64,000 bases of DNA, from positions 310,001-374,000 of the forward strand of contig NZ_JAPPTI010000002.1 in the NCBI RefSeq assembly GCF_027587025.1, read 5' to 3'. The notes beneath the pieces are model-generated. The model saw nothing but the letters and a program-made list of their open reading frames with translations. It searched no databases and had not been told where the DNA came from. The DNA comes from Vibrio sp. LaRot3 (GTDB lineage Bacteria > Pseudomonadota > Gammaproteobacteria > Enterobacterales > Vibrionaceae). Positions 55,428 to 63,702 of this stretch are shown here, in pieces (position 1 is the stretch's first letter; every line of letters begins with the position of its first letter). Both the position numbers and the translations under genes were made by a program.

Positions 55428-55445
55428 ACTACACACATGTGCAGT
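55428..55445. promoter_or_regulatory. Candidate TetR operator A
   Basis: ACT-A-CAC-ACAT-GTG-C-AGT is an interrupted palindrome 24 nt upstream of adaptor 1. Its right end, TGTGCAGTAT, recurs at candidate operator B. Confidence 0.5.
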
Positions 55446-55483
55446 ATATTCATCCGAGAAATGAGATCAACATTTATTTTCCA

Positions 55484-55493
55484 ACTGTGCAGT
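55484..55493. promoter_or_regulatory. Candidate TetR operator B
   Basis: ACTG-TG-CAGT is a palindrome; the enclosing TGTGCAGTAT repeats exactly the right end of site A, 48 bp away. Confidence 0.5.
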
Positions 55494-55563
55494 ATTTATT
55501 TATTGATGAAAAAGGATTACATTTCTGGTAGAAATACGTCGCGATACAGAGGTTGGTAAGAGT

Positions 55564-56277
55564 ATGACCGAAAGAAAACAAGGGCGTAGAAGCGCACAAG
55601 ATGCCGAGAACACGAAGCGTGAGATACTGAAAGTAGCTGCGGATATGTTTTGTACTCTCGGGTATGAGCGTGTTTCTATCCGAAATATCAGTGAACAGGC
55701 TGGGGTTTCCCATAGCTTGATCCGACATCATTTTGGTAGCAAAGAGAAGATCTGGCATGCGATCAGCGATAGCTTGCATGATTTTATGCAAGAGTATCTA
55801 AAGACCATCATCAAGCATATTCCCAAAGATGCAGCGGCGAACGAAAAACTGTACTTCTTCGCTGTGCGACTGCTCGCTCATATGCTGACGTTTAAACGAC
55901 CAATTCAATTGATTGCCGATGCGGTGCGACAAGAAGAAGGTTTGTTTGACTACTTCATCGATAAGTCAGGTAGCCTGCAACAAATCATTGATGAAATTGC
56001 GGCTGAGTACAATCGCGATTTTCCTGAGTCACCAGTGAAGATTTGGGAAATCAAATGGCAGATGATCATGTATGGTCACGGCGCGGCAAGTCTTGAGCCT
56101 TTCATGCGTGAAACTTGGGCAGATGAGACCGACAGCTACGACCAATGCTTACTGAACCATTGGAACTTGTTCAATCAAGTCATGTTGAATAGATTCCATA
56201 TCCCGGCAGACAAAGCACTTAGGCCGAGCAGCGTAGCTGAGCTTGTTTATGACACAGGCTGTTGTGACAACTGTTAA
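55564..56277 (+). CDS. TetR-family regulator of the divergent efflux operon
   Basis: A 237-residue TetR/AcrR repressor. The HTH is near residues 30-65: FCTLGYERVSIRNISEQAGVSHSLIRHHFGSKEKIW, entirely typical. The C-terminal ligand domain (LLAHMLTFKRPIQLIADAVRQEE, IWEIKWQMIMYGHGAASLEPFMRE) is diverged, as usual. An unusual Cys-rich tail ends DTGCCDNC. It diverges from the efflux operon, with two matching repeat elements between them, so repression of the pump, relieved by a transported compound, is a reasonable inference. Ends at a strong bidirectional terminator. Confidence 0.9.
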   Translation: MTERKQGRRSAQDAENTKREILKVAADMFCTLGYERVSIRNISEQAGVSHSLIRHHFGSKEKIWHAISDSLHDFMQEYLKTIIKHIPKDAAANEKLYFFAVRLLAHMLTFKRPIQLIADAVRQEEGLFDYFIDKSGSLQQIIDEIAAEYNRDFPESPVKIWEIKWQMIMYGHGAASLEPFMRETWADETDSYDQCLLNHWNLFNQVMLNRFHIPADKALRPSSVAELVYDTGCCDNC

Positions 56278-56280
56278 ACT

Positions 56281-56310
56281 AAAAAGCGCCAGCAATTGCT
56301 GGCGCTTTTT
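56281..56310. terminator. Bidirectional terminator after tetR-type gene
   Basis: AAAAAGCGCCAGC-AATT-GCTGGCGCTTTTT has a 13-bp stem, between convergent genes. Confidence 0.95.
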
Positions 56311-56319
56311 GTTTTCGTG

Positions 56320-57579
56320 TTATTTTTTCTTGCCTCTATTGGCATGAATCTTCAACTTTGCTTTCATTCTTCGCTTATCTGAGCTGCGACCTTTACGGCG
56401 TGGCGCTTTATCCGGCTCAATCTCTTCAATCAAACTCGGCTCAAAACCTTCGAGCCATTGTTGCGGTAAACGTGTGTCTAGCAGCCTTTCAATCGCTTCA
56501 AGTAAGTACTCTTCATCACGACTCATTAAAGAGACTGCCAAGCCCTTTTGCCCTGCTCGACCCGTTCGGCCAATACGATGCACATAATCTTCCGCTTTAA
56601 ACGGCATTTCATAGTTGACGACTTGTTCTAGCTGCTGAATGTCGAGGCCTCGTGCCGCTACATCGGTAGCAATCAAAGCGCGAACTTTGCCAGATTTAAA
56701 ATCATCCAATGCTTTTTGACGAGCACCTTGGCTTTTATCGCCATTAATTGAGGCCGCTTTTATCCCATCCAATTTTAGTTCTTTTGCAAGCGCATCACTG
56801 CCTTGTTTGGTTTTCGTAAACACCAACACCTGTTGCCAATTGCGGGAACCAATGAGATAAGCAAGTAGCTCTGCTTTGCGTTTTTTGTCTACAGGAAAGA
56901 GCATCTGCTCCACTGTATCTGCGGTGCTGTTTGATGGGCTCACTTGAACCTCTACAGGGTCATTTTGCATCTTATAAGCGATGGTTTTGATTTTTTTATC
57001 AAACGTCGCTGAAAAGAACAGCGTTTGTCGCTCAGGGTTCAGCTTTTTAAGAATGCGCTGCAAGTCAGGCATAAAGCCCATATCAAGCATACGATCGGCT
57101 TCGTCGAGTACCAGTGTTTTAGTACGTTGCAACGAGATATTCTTGCAAAATAGATGGTCGAGTAGGCGTCCGGGAGTTGCAATTAAAATATCGCAGCCAT
57201 GTAGCAAGTTTTTGGTTTGCACATTCATACTTGTGCCGCCATAGGCCGTAACGATATGCAAATCCGTCTCTTTGGCATAAGCGGTCATGTTATCAAACAC
57301 TTGCTGAGCCAATTCACGCGTTGGTACAAGTATCAAAGCCGTCACATCACTACGCTGAACGTCACGTTCAATACCCTGCTCCACGAGCGATTGAATAATC
57401 GGCAAACCAAATGCCGCCGTTTTACCGGTACCAGTTTGAGCGCCAGCAAGTACGTCTGCTCCGCGCAAAACATGCGGAATTGCTTGCTGTTGAACCTCAG
57501 TCGGCTGAGAAAAACCCAACTGATCAATCGTGGCAAGGAGTGCAGAAGAAAGGCCGAGGCCGGCAAAGGCTTGAGACAT
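56320..57579 (-). CDS. DEAD-box RNA helicase (RhlE-type)
   Basis: A 419-residue RNA helicase with both RecA domains. Motifs in order: Q motif FSQPTEVQQQAIP, motif I AGAQTGTGKT, Ia VPTRELAQQV, Ib ATPGRLLDH, motif II VLDEADRMLD, motif III FFSATF, IV VLVFTKTKQG, V ATDVAARGLD and VI YVHRIGRTGRAG. The C-terminal tail is basic (APRRKGRSSDKRRMKAKLK), likely for RNA binding. The RhlE branch acts in ribosome assembly and RNA decay. Monocistronic. Confidence 0.92.
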   Translation of the reverse strand: MSQAFAGLGLSSALLATIDQLGFSQPTEVQQQAIPHVLRGADVLAGAQTGTGKTAAFGLPIIQSLVEQGIERDVQRSDVTALILVPTRELAQQVFDNMTAYAKETDLHIVTAYGGTSMNVQTKNLLHGCDILIATPGRLLDHLFCKNISLQRTKTLVLDEADRMLDMGFMPDLQRILKKLNPERQTLFFSATFDKKIKTIAYKMQNDPVEVQVSPSNSTADTVEQMLFPVDKKRKAELLAYLIGSRNWQQVLVFTKTKQGSDALAKELKLDGIKAASINGDKSQGARQKALDDFKSGKVRALIATDVAARGLDIQQLEQVVNYEMPFKAEDYVHRIGRTGRAGQKGLAVSLMSRDEEYLLEAIERLLDTRLPQQWLEGFEPSLIEEIEPDKAPRRKGRSSDKRRMKAKLKIHANRGKKK

Positions 57580-57635
57580 AATAAACTACCCGTAATAAAG
57601 ACCGGGCGATTCTATAATGAATAAGGGGTGAGATG

Positions 57636-58229
57636 CTATATGCTTTGCGAGCTTTGAAACTGCTTACTTGCAGCAATTAAGGTTGGATAGAACAACTCAA
57701 AACACTGATTGAGCTCTTGATAGTGCGTCTCTATGACTTTCGAGCACTCAGCAACAGGCTCAAATTTCGGCCTACGCTGTGAAATCCGCTGCAAAGCAAA
57801 ATGAATATTATCCATTTCACGATAAGAGACTAGCCACTGCCCTTGAACCATACGAGAAACCACAGCCAAATAGGTTTGCGGAAAATCCGGCTGCTGCGCG
57901 GCGAGTAAACGGTCGCCCGAAGTGCGCGCAAACGACTCTAAACTTTGCTCATGATACTGATGCCATTGATTGGCTAAGCAGTGGTCCCAAAATACATCTA
58001 ACGCAATACCCGCGAACCTGCGAGTGCGAGGGTCAAAAAAAGCCTTCGCATCGGCGAGTAGTGGATGAGAATCCGTATAAGAGTCGACGAATCGGTGCAT
58101 ACGAATACCCTTCACGATATAGGTAGACCAACGGCCTTCAGGGTTACCACGCACAAAATCCCCAAGCAAATTACCAGTTAAACTTGATTGGCATAAATGA
58201 GCGATGTGTAGATGAGCAAGATAGTTCAT
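57636..58229 (-). CDS. acpH: Acyl carrier protein phosphodiesterase AcpH
   Basis: A 197-residue enzyme that removes the phosphopantetheine arm from acyl carrier protein. MNYLAHLHIAHLCQSSLTGNLLGDFVRGNP is the diagnostic N-terminus (HD-like metal ligands His and Asp). HRFVDSYTDSHPLL and FWDHCLANQWHQY also match. Length fits E. coli AcpH (193). No Shine-Dalgarno site is visible. On the same strand and 59 nt downstream of the 36-residue ORF. Confidence 0.93.
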   Translation of the reverse strand: MNYLAHLHIAHLCQSSLTGNLLGDFVRGNPEGRWSTYIVKGIRMHRFVDSYTDSHPLLADAKAFFDPRTRRFAGIALDVFWDHCLANQWHQYHEQSLESFARTSGDRLLAAQQPDFPQTYLAVVSRMVQGQWLVSYREMDNIHFALQRISQRRPKFEPVAECSKVIETHYQELNQCFELFYPTLIAASKQFQSSQSI

Positions 58230-58248
58230 GGGGGTAACAATAACACAA

Positions 58249-58271
58249 AGCCAGTGCGGGGCACTGGCTTA
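58249..58271 (-). terminator. Hairpin between small ORF and acpH
   Basis: AAGCCAGTGC and GCACTGGCTT form a 10-bp stem with a 3-nt loop, followed on the minus strand by TGTGTT. It is probably a weak terminator. Confidence 0.6.
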
Positions 58272-58288
58272 TCAGGGATGCAGACCGC

Positions 58289-58399
58289 TTATTCGCCGCT
58301 GCTTTCTTCTAGAGACTGCTCATATTCTGAGAGTGCGATGCCTATTTCCATCGCATCTAGCAGTTCAAGACATTCATCATTGAATGTTTGGTCACTCAT
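58289..58399 (-). CDS. 36-residue acidic small protein, unknown function
   Basis: A short open frame with one of the best ribosome sites in the window: AAGGAGG ends 5 nt before ATG 58399. It reads MSDQTFNDECLELLDAMEIG and ends YEQSLEESSGE, strongly acidic and probably helical. A hairpin terminator follows. No family is recognised. Just upstream lie a possible 10-codon leader ORF and a terminator hairpin, as if expression were attenuated. It could be a regulator or a small stress protein. Confidence 0.6.
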   Translation of the reverse strand: MSDQTFNDECLELLDAMEIGIALSEYEQSLEESSGE

Positions 58400-58412
58400 G
58401 GGACCTCCTTAC

Positions 58413-58445
58413 TTAAAATAAAAAGCCCAACATTGCGTCGGGCAT
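58413..58445 (-). promoter_or_regulatory. Possible leader peptide overlapping an intrinsic terminator
   Basis: On the minus strand a 10-codon frame (MPDAMLGFLF) with AAAGG just upstream spans the hairpin GCCC-N11-GGGC followed by TTTTTATTTT, then stops 13 nt before the small ORF start. It could be an attenuator of that ORF, or only a terminator. Speculative. Confidence 0.35.
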
Positions 58446-58730
58446 ATCCTTTATATCGACTTTATATGACAGTTTTTTGAACAGGGGAAGCCTTTTTAAT
58501 CACTTTTGCGTCACTTTCGATAGGTAAACGTTTGCCTGCCATGAGTGAATACGATTTCATTCCGCCGTATACTTTAGTTTACACGCAAGGATAAAAATGT
58601 TTACACAACGCTTGATCTTAGGTCTATTTTCTCACAATATACGATCATCCCAGTGTTTATAGCCAATAAACCCTTTTTATTTGGAATATAACCGCTACGA
58701 ACCTCAACCTAAGTAAAGAATAGTGTACAG
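58446..58730. promoter_or_regulatory. Divergent control region of tyrP-type gene
   Basis: This gap holds two TyrR-like boxes: CGTATA-N6-TTTACA at 58566-58583 and a weaker AGGATA-N6-TTTACA at 58588-58605, 22 bp centre to centre. The consensus is TGTAAA-N6-TTTACA. A strong-plus-weak pair is the layout at E. coli tyrP. No gene is seen here. Confidence 0.5.
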
Positions 58731-59945
58731 ATGAGTAAATCAAAGATTTTAGGAAGCACTTTGATCATCGCCGGTACAACCATTGGCGCGGGTATGCTCG
58801 CATTACCTTTGGCATCGGCAGGCATAGGCTTTTCAACCTCCCTTTTAATGATGGCTGTTTTATGGGCTGTAATGGCCTATACCGCGCTCATCATGATCGA
58901 GCTGCACCAACACGCAGACAGTAGCGCGACATTACATACTCTTGCCAAGCAGATATTAGGTGATAAAGGAAAATGGCTTGCGAGCTTCGCTATGCTATTT
59001 TTGTTTTACTCGTTGTGTGCAGCCTACATCGCAGGTGGTGGCGCGCAATTCGGTGATCGTTTAGCGCAGTGGTTTGATCTTGAAGTAACAGCCACTCAAG
59101 GCGTAGTCATTTTTACAATGCTAGTGGCAGGTGTGGTTACGGTGGGTACGTCCACAGTTGATAAAGTTAACCGCCTACTTTTCACTCTTAAGCTGATCGC
59201 AATGGCGAGCGTGCTATTATTCCTTGCACCAAATGTTACGCAATCGTACTTAATGAGTATGCCGCTTCAGCAAGGCTTAATCGTTGCTTCTATTCCTGTG
59301 ATTTTTACTTCGTTTGGCTTTCACGGCAGCATTCCTGCAATCGTTCGTTACTTAGATGGCGATACGCCATCGCTACGTAAGGCGATTGTGATCGGCTCTG
59401 CAATCCCTCTCATCATTTACGTATTCTGGCAAGTCGTTACTTTGGGTGTGATTAACCAATCGACACTGCTCGAAAATCAAGGCTTAAGCGCGCTGATTGG
59501 TACGTTGGCTTCAACCGTGAGCGAATCCAATCTAGCCGGGACGATTGGTATTTTTGCAGACCTTGCGCTTTTAACCTCATTCTTAGGTGTGAGCTTAGGG
59601 CTATTTGAGTTTTTAGGCGATACACTGAAGAAAAACAGTACTCATCGCTCACAGGCTCTAAATCGCAGCATCACAGGTTTAATTACCTTCCTACCGCCGA
59701 TGTGTTTTGCGTTATTTTATCCGCAAGGCTTTATTATGGCACTGGGTTACGCCGCCATTGCTCTGGCCATTTTAGCCATCTTCTTACCTATCGTGATGGT
59801 ATCAAAAACTCGTAAGCTCGCCGCTAACGTAGCATACCAAGTAAAAGGGGGTCATATTGGATTGGTGACTTGCTTCACCTGCGGTGTACTGATTGTTTGT
59901 GCTCAGTTACTGATTAGCGCTGGTGTACTTCCCTCGCTGGGATAA
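58731..59945 (+). CDS. tyrP: Aromatic amino acid permease, TyrP-type (HAAAP family)
   Basis: A 404-residue proton symporter with about 11 transmembrane helices. It opens SKSKILGSTLIIAGTTIGAGMLALPLASAGIGFS, the hallmark of TyrP, Mtr and TnaB proteins, and has PVIFTSFGFHGSIPAIVRYL in the middle. Length matches E. coli TyrP (403). Tyrosine is the likely substrate; tryptophan cannot be excluded. Upstream are TyrR-like boxes, which fits tyrosine control. Closed by a terminator. Confidence 0.9.
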   Translation: MSKSKILGSTLIIAGTTIGAGMLALPLASAGIGFSTSLLMMAVLWAVMAYTALIMIELHQHADSSATLHTLAKQILGDKGKWLASFAMLFLFYSLCAAYIAGGGAQFGDRLAQWFDLEVTATQGVVIFTMLVAGVVTVGTSTVDKVNRLLFTLKLIAMASVLLFLAPNVTQSYLMSMPLQQGLIVASIPVIFTSFGFHGSIPAIVRYLDGDTPSLRKAIVIGSAIPLIIYVFWQVVTLGVINQSTLLENQGLSALIGTLASTVSESNLAGTIGIFADLALLTSFLGVSLGLFEFLGDTLKKNSTHRSQALNRSITGLITFLPPMCFALFYPQGFIMALGYAAIALAILAIFLPIVMVSKTRKLAANVAYQVKGGHIGLVTCFTCGVLIVCAQLLISAGVLPSLG

Positions 59946-59965
59946 CGCGTCAATTTGTTCCTAGA

Positions 59966-60005
59966 AAGGCTCAGCGAAACCTCTATTCGCTGAGTCTTTT
60001 CTTTT
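59966..60005 (+). terminator. Terminator after tyrP-type gene
   Basis: CTCAGCGAA and TTCGCTGAG form a 9-bp stem, then TCTTTTCTTTTT. Confidence 0.88.
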
Positions 60006-60183
60006 TGTATTTCCCCTATCAGTCACTTCTTAAACCCAACGCGACCATTTGCATTCCTACAATTCGCTATCGTTCAATTGTTTTATGAACCCCATCACCT
60101 AACAGGTCGATCAACTTCTCAATATTGATTATTTATCCAACATTAGTTTCATGTTTTTAGTGCTTCAGCGCATACTTGTTGAC

Positions 60184-60203
60184 TGTCAATTTATAGATTG
60201 ACA
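60184..60203. promoter_or_regulatory. Inverted repeat upstream of second chemoreceptor
   Basis: TGTCAAT-TTATAG-ATTGACA has perfect 7-bp arms and ends 30 nt before the start codon; a smaller palindrome TTGAC-T-GTCAA overlaps it at 60179-60189. Likely an operator near the promoter; its regulator is unknown. Confidence 0.45.
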
Positions 60204-60232
60204 CTGACATAAAATAATAAAATGGAGTTCAC

Positions 60233-61663
60233 ATGAAAGAAGTTCAATTTAGGACAATTGACCGTCTATTCATAAAAATGTCTATTAACGACAAAATGTG
60301 GGCGATTTTCGCTCTATTCGTTATTTCGCTCGCAAGCGTTGCCGGTAACCGTTATCTCGACCAAATCTCTCATGCCGAACAACTTGCCATGGTGAAAGTC
60401 GAAGCTCGACTTGACGGTATATTAAGCGCCGCGGCTTCTACTAATAACATACCCGGCCTTGAACCAGTGAGCTCAGCAACACTTGGTGCGCCTTCAATTC
60501 AGGGCACAACGGTCACTGCTTATGCGCAAGATAAGCAGGGTCAGTTCTATCGTTTAAGCGAGAACCACGCTCAAACGATACAAGCGGCTAAAAGTGAGGC
60601 AACCACTAGCCTATTACTCAGCCTACTCTTCATTGCTCCATTTGCATTATTTGTCTATTGGGTTGCGACCTTCCTTGGTGGTGCACTTTGGGTGCTTTAC
60701 ACCACAACGGTTAAAATTTCTGAAGGCGATCTAACCTCTCGTTTAGGCTTCCACCCGGGTCGTGACGAGTTTGGCACCATCGGCTGTGCCCTTGACCGCG
60801 CAATGGATACCCTAACCGAGCTTGTAGTGGCTGTAAAAGAGAGCGCAACGACCTTGGGCGAGACGTCATCTTCATTTGAAGAAGAGATGAAACACAGTGA
60901 AACAGAAATCAACCGCCAGTACACATCTCTTGATTCTGTGGCGACAGCCATGGAAGAGATGACTGCATCGGCGCAAGAAGTGACGCAAATTGCAGATCGA
61001 GCTTCAAATCAATCAGAACAAGATAGTCAGCATGTTCGTGACAGTGCTGAGCGCGTGCAAAAAGCCATTAATGAAATTGGCACGCTCTCTAGCTACATTG
61101 AGCAAACGTCTTCTTCGGTGTCTTCACTCAATGACAACACGAGCCAGATCAGTGAAGTCATCACTACCATCAACGGAATTTCTGAGCAGACTAACTTGCT
61201 TGCACTTAACGCTGCGATTGAAGCCGCTCGTGCAGGCGAACAAGGGCGTGGTTTCGCAGTAGTTGCCGATGAGGTTCGTACACTGGCAAGCCGTACTCAG
61301 CAAGCCACAGTTGAAATTCAAGCCATGATCGAAAAGCTACAGCAAGAAAGCGCGAGTATTGCGAACATCACTGGACAAACGGTGACTCAAGCTCAGGCAA
61401 GCAGCGAGATCGTTTCCTCTATTGGTAACGACATCGAAACGATTTACCAGTCTGCGCAAGCCATCAATGACATGAGCTTGCATATTTCGACCTCTGCGCA
61501 AGAGCAAAGCTCAGTCGCGACCGACATTGCCAAAGAGCTGAGTGACATTCGAGCTCAGTCAAATAACATCAAAGAAGTGGCAGAGCAATCATCGTTCGGT
61601 GTCCATAACCTGACCAAAGCGTCACAGAACTTGGGCGCGATTCTCAGCCGCTACCACACTTAA
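60233..61663 (+). CDS. Methyl-accepting chemotaxis protein with short sensor domain
   Basis: A 476-residue chemoreceptor. Helix 1 ([17 protein letters not shown], about 22-40) and helix 2 ([25 protein letters not shown], about 126-150) bound a periplasmic segment of only about 85 residues, too small for a normal four-helix or Cache sensor. HAMP ([16 protein letters not shown]) and the signalling hairpin ([20 protein letters not shown]) are standard. It ends LSRYHT with no CheR pentapeptide. Ribosome site GGAG. It may sense through a partner protein or the membrane itself (inference). Confidence 0.93.
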   Translation: MKEVQFRTIDRLFIKMSINDKMWAIFALFVISLASVAGNRYLDQISHAEQLAMVKVEARLDGILSAAASTNNIPGLEPVSSATLGAPSIQGTTVTAYAQDKQGQFYRLSENHAQTIQAAKSEATTSLLLSLLFIAPFALFVYWVATFLGGALWVLYTTTVKISEGDLTSRLGFHPGRDEFGTIGCALDRAMDTLTELVVAVKESATTLGETSSSFEEEMKHSETEINRQYTSLDSVATAMEEMTASAQEVTQIADRASNQSEQDSQHVRDSAERVQKAINEIGTLSSYIEQTSSSVSSLNDNTSQISEVITTINGISEQTNLLALNAAIEAARAGEQGRGFAVVADEVRTLASRTQQATVEIQAMIEKLQQESASIANITGQTVTQAQASSEIVSSIGNDIETIYQSAQAINDMSLHISTSAQEQSSVATDIAKELSDIRAQSNNIKEVAEQSSFGVHNLTKASQNLGAILSRYHT

Positions 61664-61680
61664 TGTTGCAGTAACACTTG

Positions 61681-61710
61681 AAAAGGCTTGGATATTCCAA
61701 GCCTTTTTTA
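61681..61710 (+). terminator. Terminator after second chemoreceptor
   Basis: AAAAGGCTTGGA-TAT-TCCAAGCCTTTTTT is a 12-bp hairpin with a T-run. Confidence 0.93.
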
Positions 61711-61805
61711 TTTTACTTTTGTGGCGCTAATTTTACCCTGTGCCATGCAGAGCAAGCCGTTATCATGTAACATTGAAGCAGAAGTTGTATTACACGGAAT
61801 AGCTC

Positions 61806-63695
61806 ATGGAAGCAGAACTGTTGGAAATTAAAAATTTCCTATCACAGCACCCCCCTTTTGACGAACTTGAAGATGATGTCCTCAACTACGTCAGCCGACA
61901 CATCGAGATCTCCTACTACCGCGAAGACACACCCATCATCCACTTTGGTGATCACATCCACGATCTCTACATGGTTCGTAGTGGTGTTGTCGAGGTATAT
62001 CGTCGTAAAGGGGAACTCTATAACCGTATCGACGAAGGCGCGCTGTTTGGTCAAATGGGTTTGCTGACCAACAACAAGGTGAAGTTTCCCGCTAAAGCGA
62101 TCAAAGACACCCTGATTTACTGCATCCCAGAAGGCGTATTCCAAGAACTGTATGACAATCACGAATCATTCGCTGACTTTGTTGAATTAGAAGGCAACGC
62201 GCGACTACGCCAAACAGTTTCAAGCACCAAGCAAGAAAACGACCTCACTACTTCAAAAGTTCGTACCTTGCTCACTCGGGACGCGCCTTACGTATACACC
62301 ACTGAATCCATTCAAAATGCCGCTATCAAAATGGCAGAAGAAAATGTCTCTTCTTTGCTTATCATGGATCCAGACACTGTCGACAGCGATGACGAAGATT
62401 CAAACGCACTGGTTGGCATCATCACAGACCGCGATCTTTGTACCCGTGTGTTAGCCGAAGGCTTAGACATTACCGATGACGTTGCCAGCGTCATGTCGAC
62501 CGATGTGATATCACTTGATCACAATGCCTACGTTTATGAAGCCATGTTGACCATGCTTCGCTACAACGCACACCATCTTCCTGTGCTCAAAGACAAAAAG
62601 CCAATCGGCATCATTGAAGCGACCGATATTGTTCGTTACGAATCGCAAAACTCATTGTTATTGGTAAGCAGTATTTTCCACCAGCAAAGTATCGAAGAGC
62701 TGACTTCCCTATCCGAGCAGCTCAAAGACAGTTTCGTTCGCTTGGTTAACGAAGACGCTAACTCACACATGGTTGGCAGCGCGATGTCGGTAATAGGTCG
62801 AAGCTTTAAGCAGCGCATTATTGAACTCGCCGAAGAAGAATTAGGCCCAGCGCCAATTCCGTATTGCTTCCTAGCCCTTGGCTCAATGGGACGTGATGAG
62901 CAACTGCTCGTCACCGACCAAGACAACGCCATTATTTTAGATAACAGCTACGACGAAAAAGAACACGGCGAATACTTTGCTGAATTGGCAAAACGCGTTT
63001 GTGATGGTCTAAATGAATGCGGCTATACCTATTGTACCGGCGACATCATGGCGACAAATCCAGAATGGCGCATGACCCGAACAGAATGGGAAGAATGCTT
63101 TGCAGATTGGATTGATAACCCAAACCCTAAAGCACTACTGAATGCCTCGATCTTCTTTGACCTTGATGGCGTGTATGGCCGATTAAAATGGGCAGAACAG
63201 CTAAATGGATTTATTGTCCGCCGCGCACGTAAGAACAACCGTTTCTTGGCGTGTCTTGCTCGCAATGCCATGAACCGAACGCCTCCATTAGGGTTCTTTA
63301 AAGATTTCGTGATGGAGAAAGATGGCCGCCACAAAAACTCTATTAACCTAAAACGCCGCGGTACTGCACCTCTGGCTGATTTGATCCGCGTACATGCGCT
63401 TGCGGTAGGTTCTCGTTCTCAAAACTCGTTTGAGCGATTAGATGACATTCACGATGCAGGCATCTTACCCAAAGGTAAAGCCCGCGCCCTGCATGATGCC
63501 TTAGAGTTTATTTCAATGGTTCGGATTCGCCACCAAGCTTATGACGTCGAAAACCAGATTGAACCGGATAACAACATAGAACCGGAAAACCTCTCTGACT
63601 TTGAACGTCGTAATCTTAAAGACGCATTCCAAATATTGAGTAACGCGCAAAACTTCCTTAAATTCCGCTACCAAGCCAGCAATAATTTTAAGTGA
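61806..63695 (+). CDS. cNMP-binding / CBS / DUF294 nucleotidyltransferase-like protein
   Basis: A 629-residue cytoplasmic multidomain regulator. Residues 15-135 are a cyclic-nucleotide-binding beta-barrel (DLYMVRSGVVEVYRRKGEL, EGALFGQMGLL). Residues 160-275 are a CBS pair (VGIITDRDLCTRVLAEGL, PIGIIEATDIVRYES). From about 340 there is a GlnD-like nucleotidyltransferase domain with LGSMGRDEQLLVTDQDNAII, whose Gly-Ser and Asp residues are intact, then a DUF294 C-terminal domain. It likely integrates nucleotide signals, perhaps modifying a partner protein. A DnaQ-like exonuclease follows after 7 nt, a conserved pairing in related bacteria. Confidence 0.92.
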   Translation: MEAELLEIKNFLSQHPPFDELEDDVLNYVSRHIEISYYREDTPIIHFGDHIHDLYMVRSGVVEVYRRKGELYNRIDEGALFGQMGLLTNNKVKFPAKAIKDTLIYCIPEGVFQELYDNHESFADFVELEGNARLRQTVSSTKQENDLTTSKVRTLLTRDAPYVYTTESIQNAAIKMAEENVSSLLIMDPDTVDSDDEDSNALVGIITDRDLCTRVLAEGLDITDDVASVMSTDVISLDHNAYVYEAMLTMLRYNAHHLPVLKDKKPIGIIEATDIVRYESQNSLLLVSSIFHQQSIEELTSLSEQLKDSFVRLVNEDANSHMVGSAMSVIGRSFKQRIIELAEEELGPAPIPYCFLALGSMGRDEQLLVTDQDNAIILDNSYDEKEHGEYFAELAKRVCDGLNECGYTYCTGDIMATNPEWRMTRTEWEECFADWIDNPNPKALLNASIFFDLDGVYGRLKWAEQLNGFIVRRARKNNRFLACLARNAMNRTPPLGFFKDFVMEKDGRHKNSINLKRRGTAPLADLIRVHALAVGSRSQNSFERLDDIHDAGILPKGKARALHDALEFISMVRIRHQAYDVENQIEPDNNIEPENLSDFERRNLKDAFQILSNAQNFLKFRYQASNNFK

Positions 63696-63702
63696 GAAAC
63701 GC

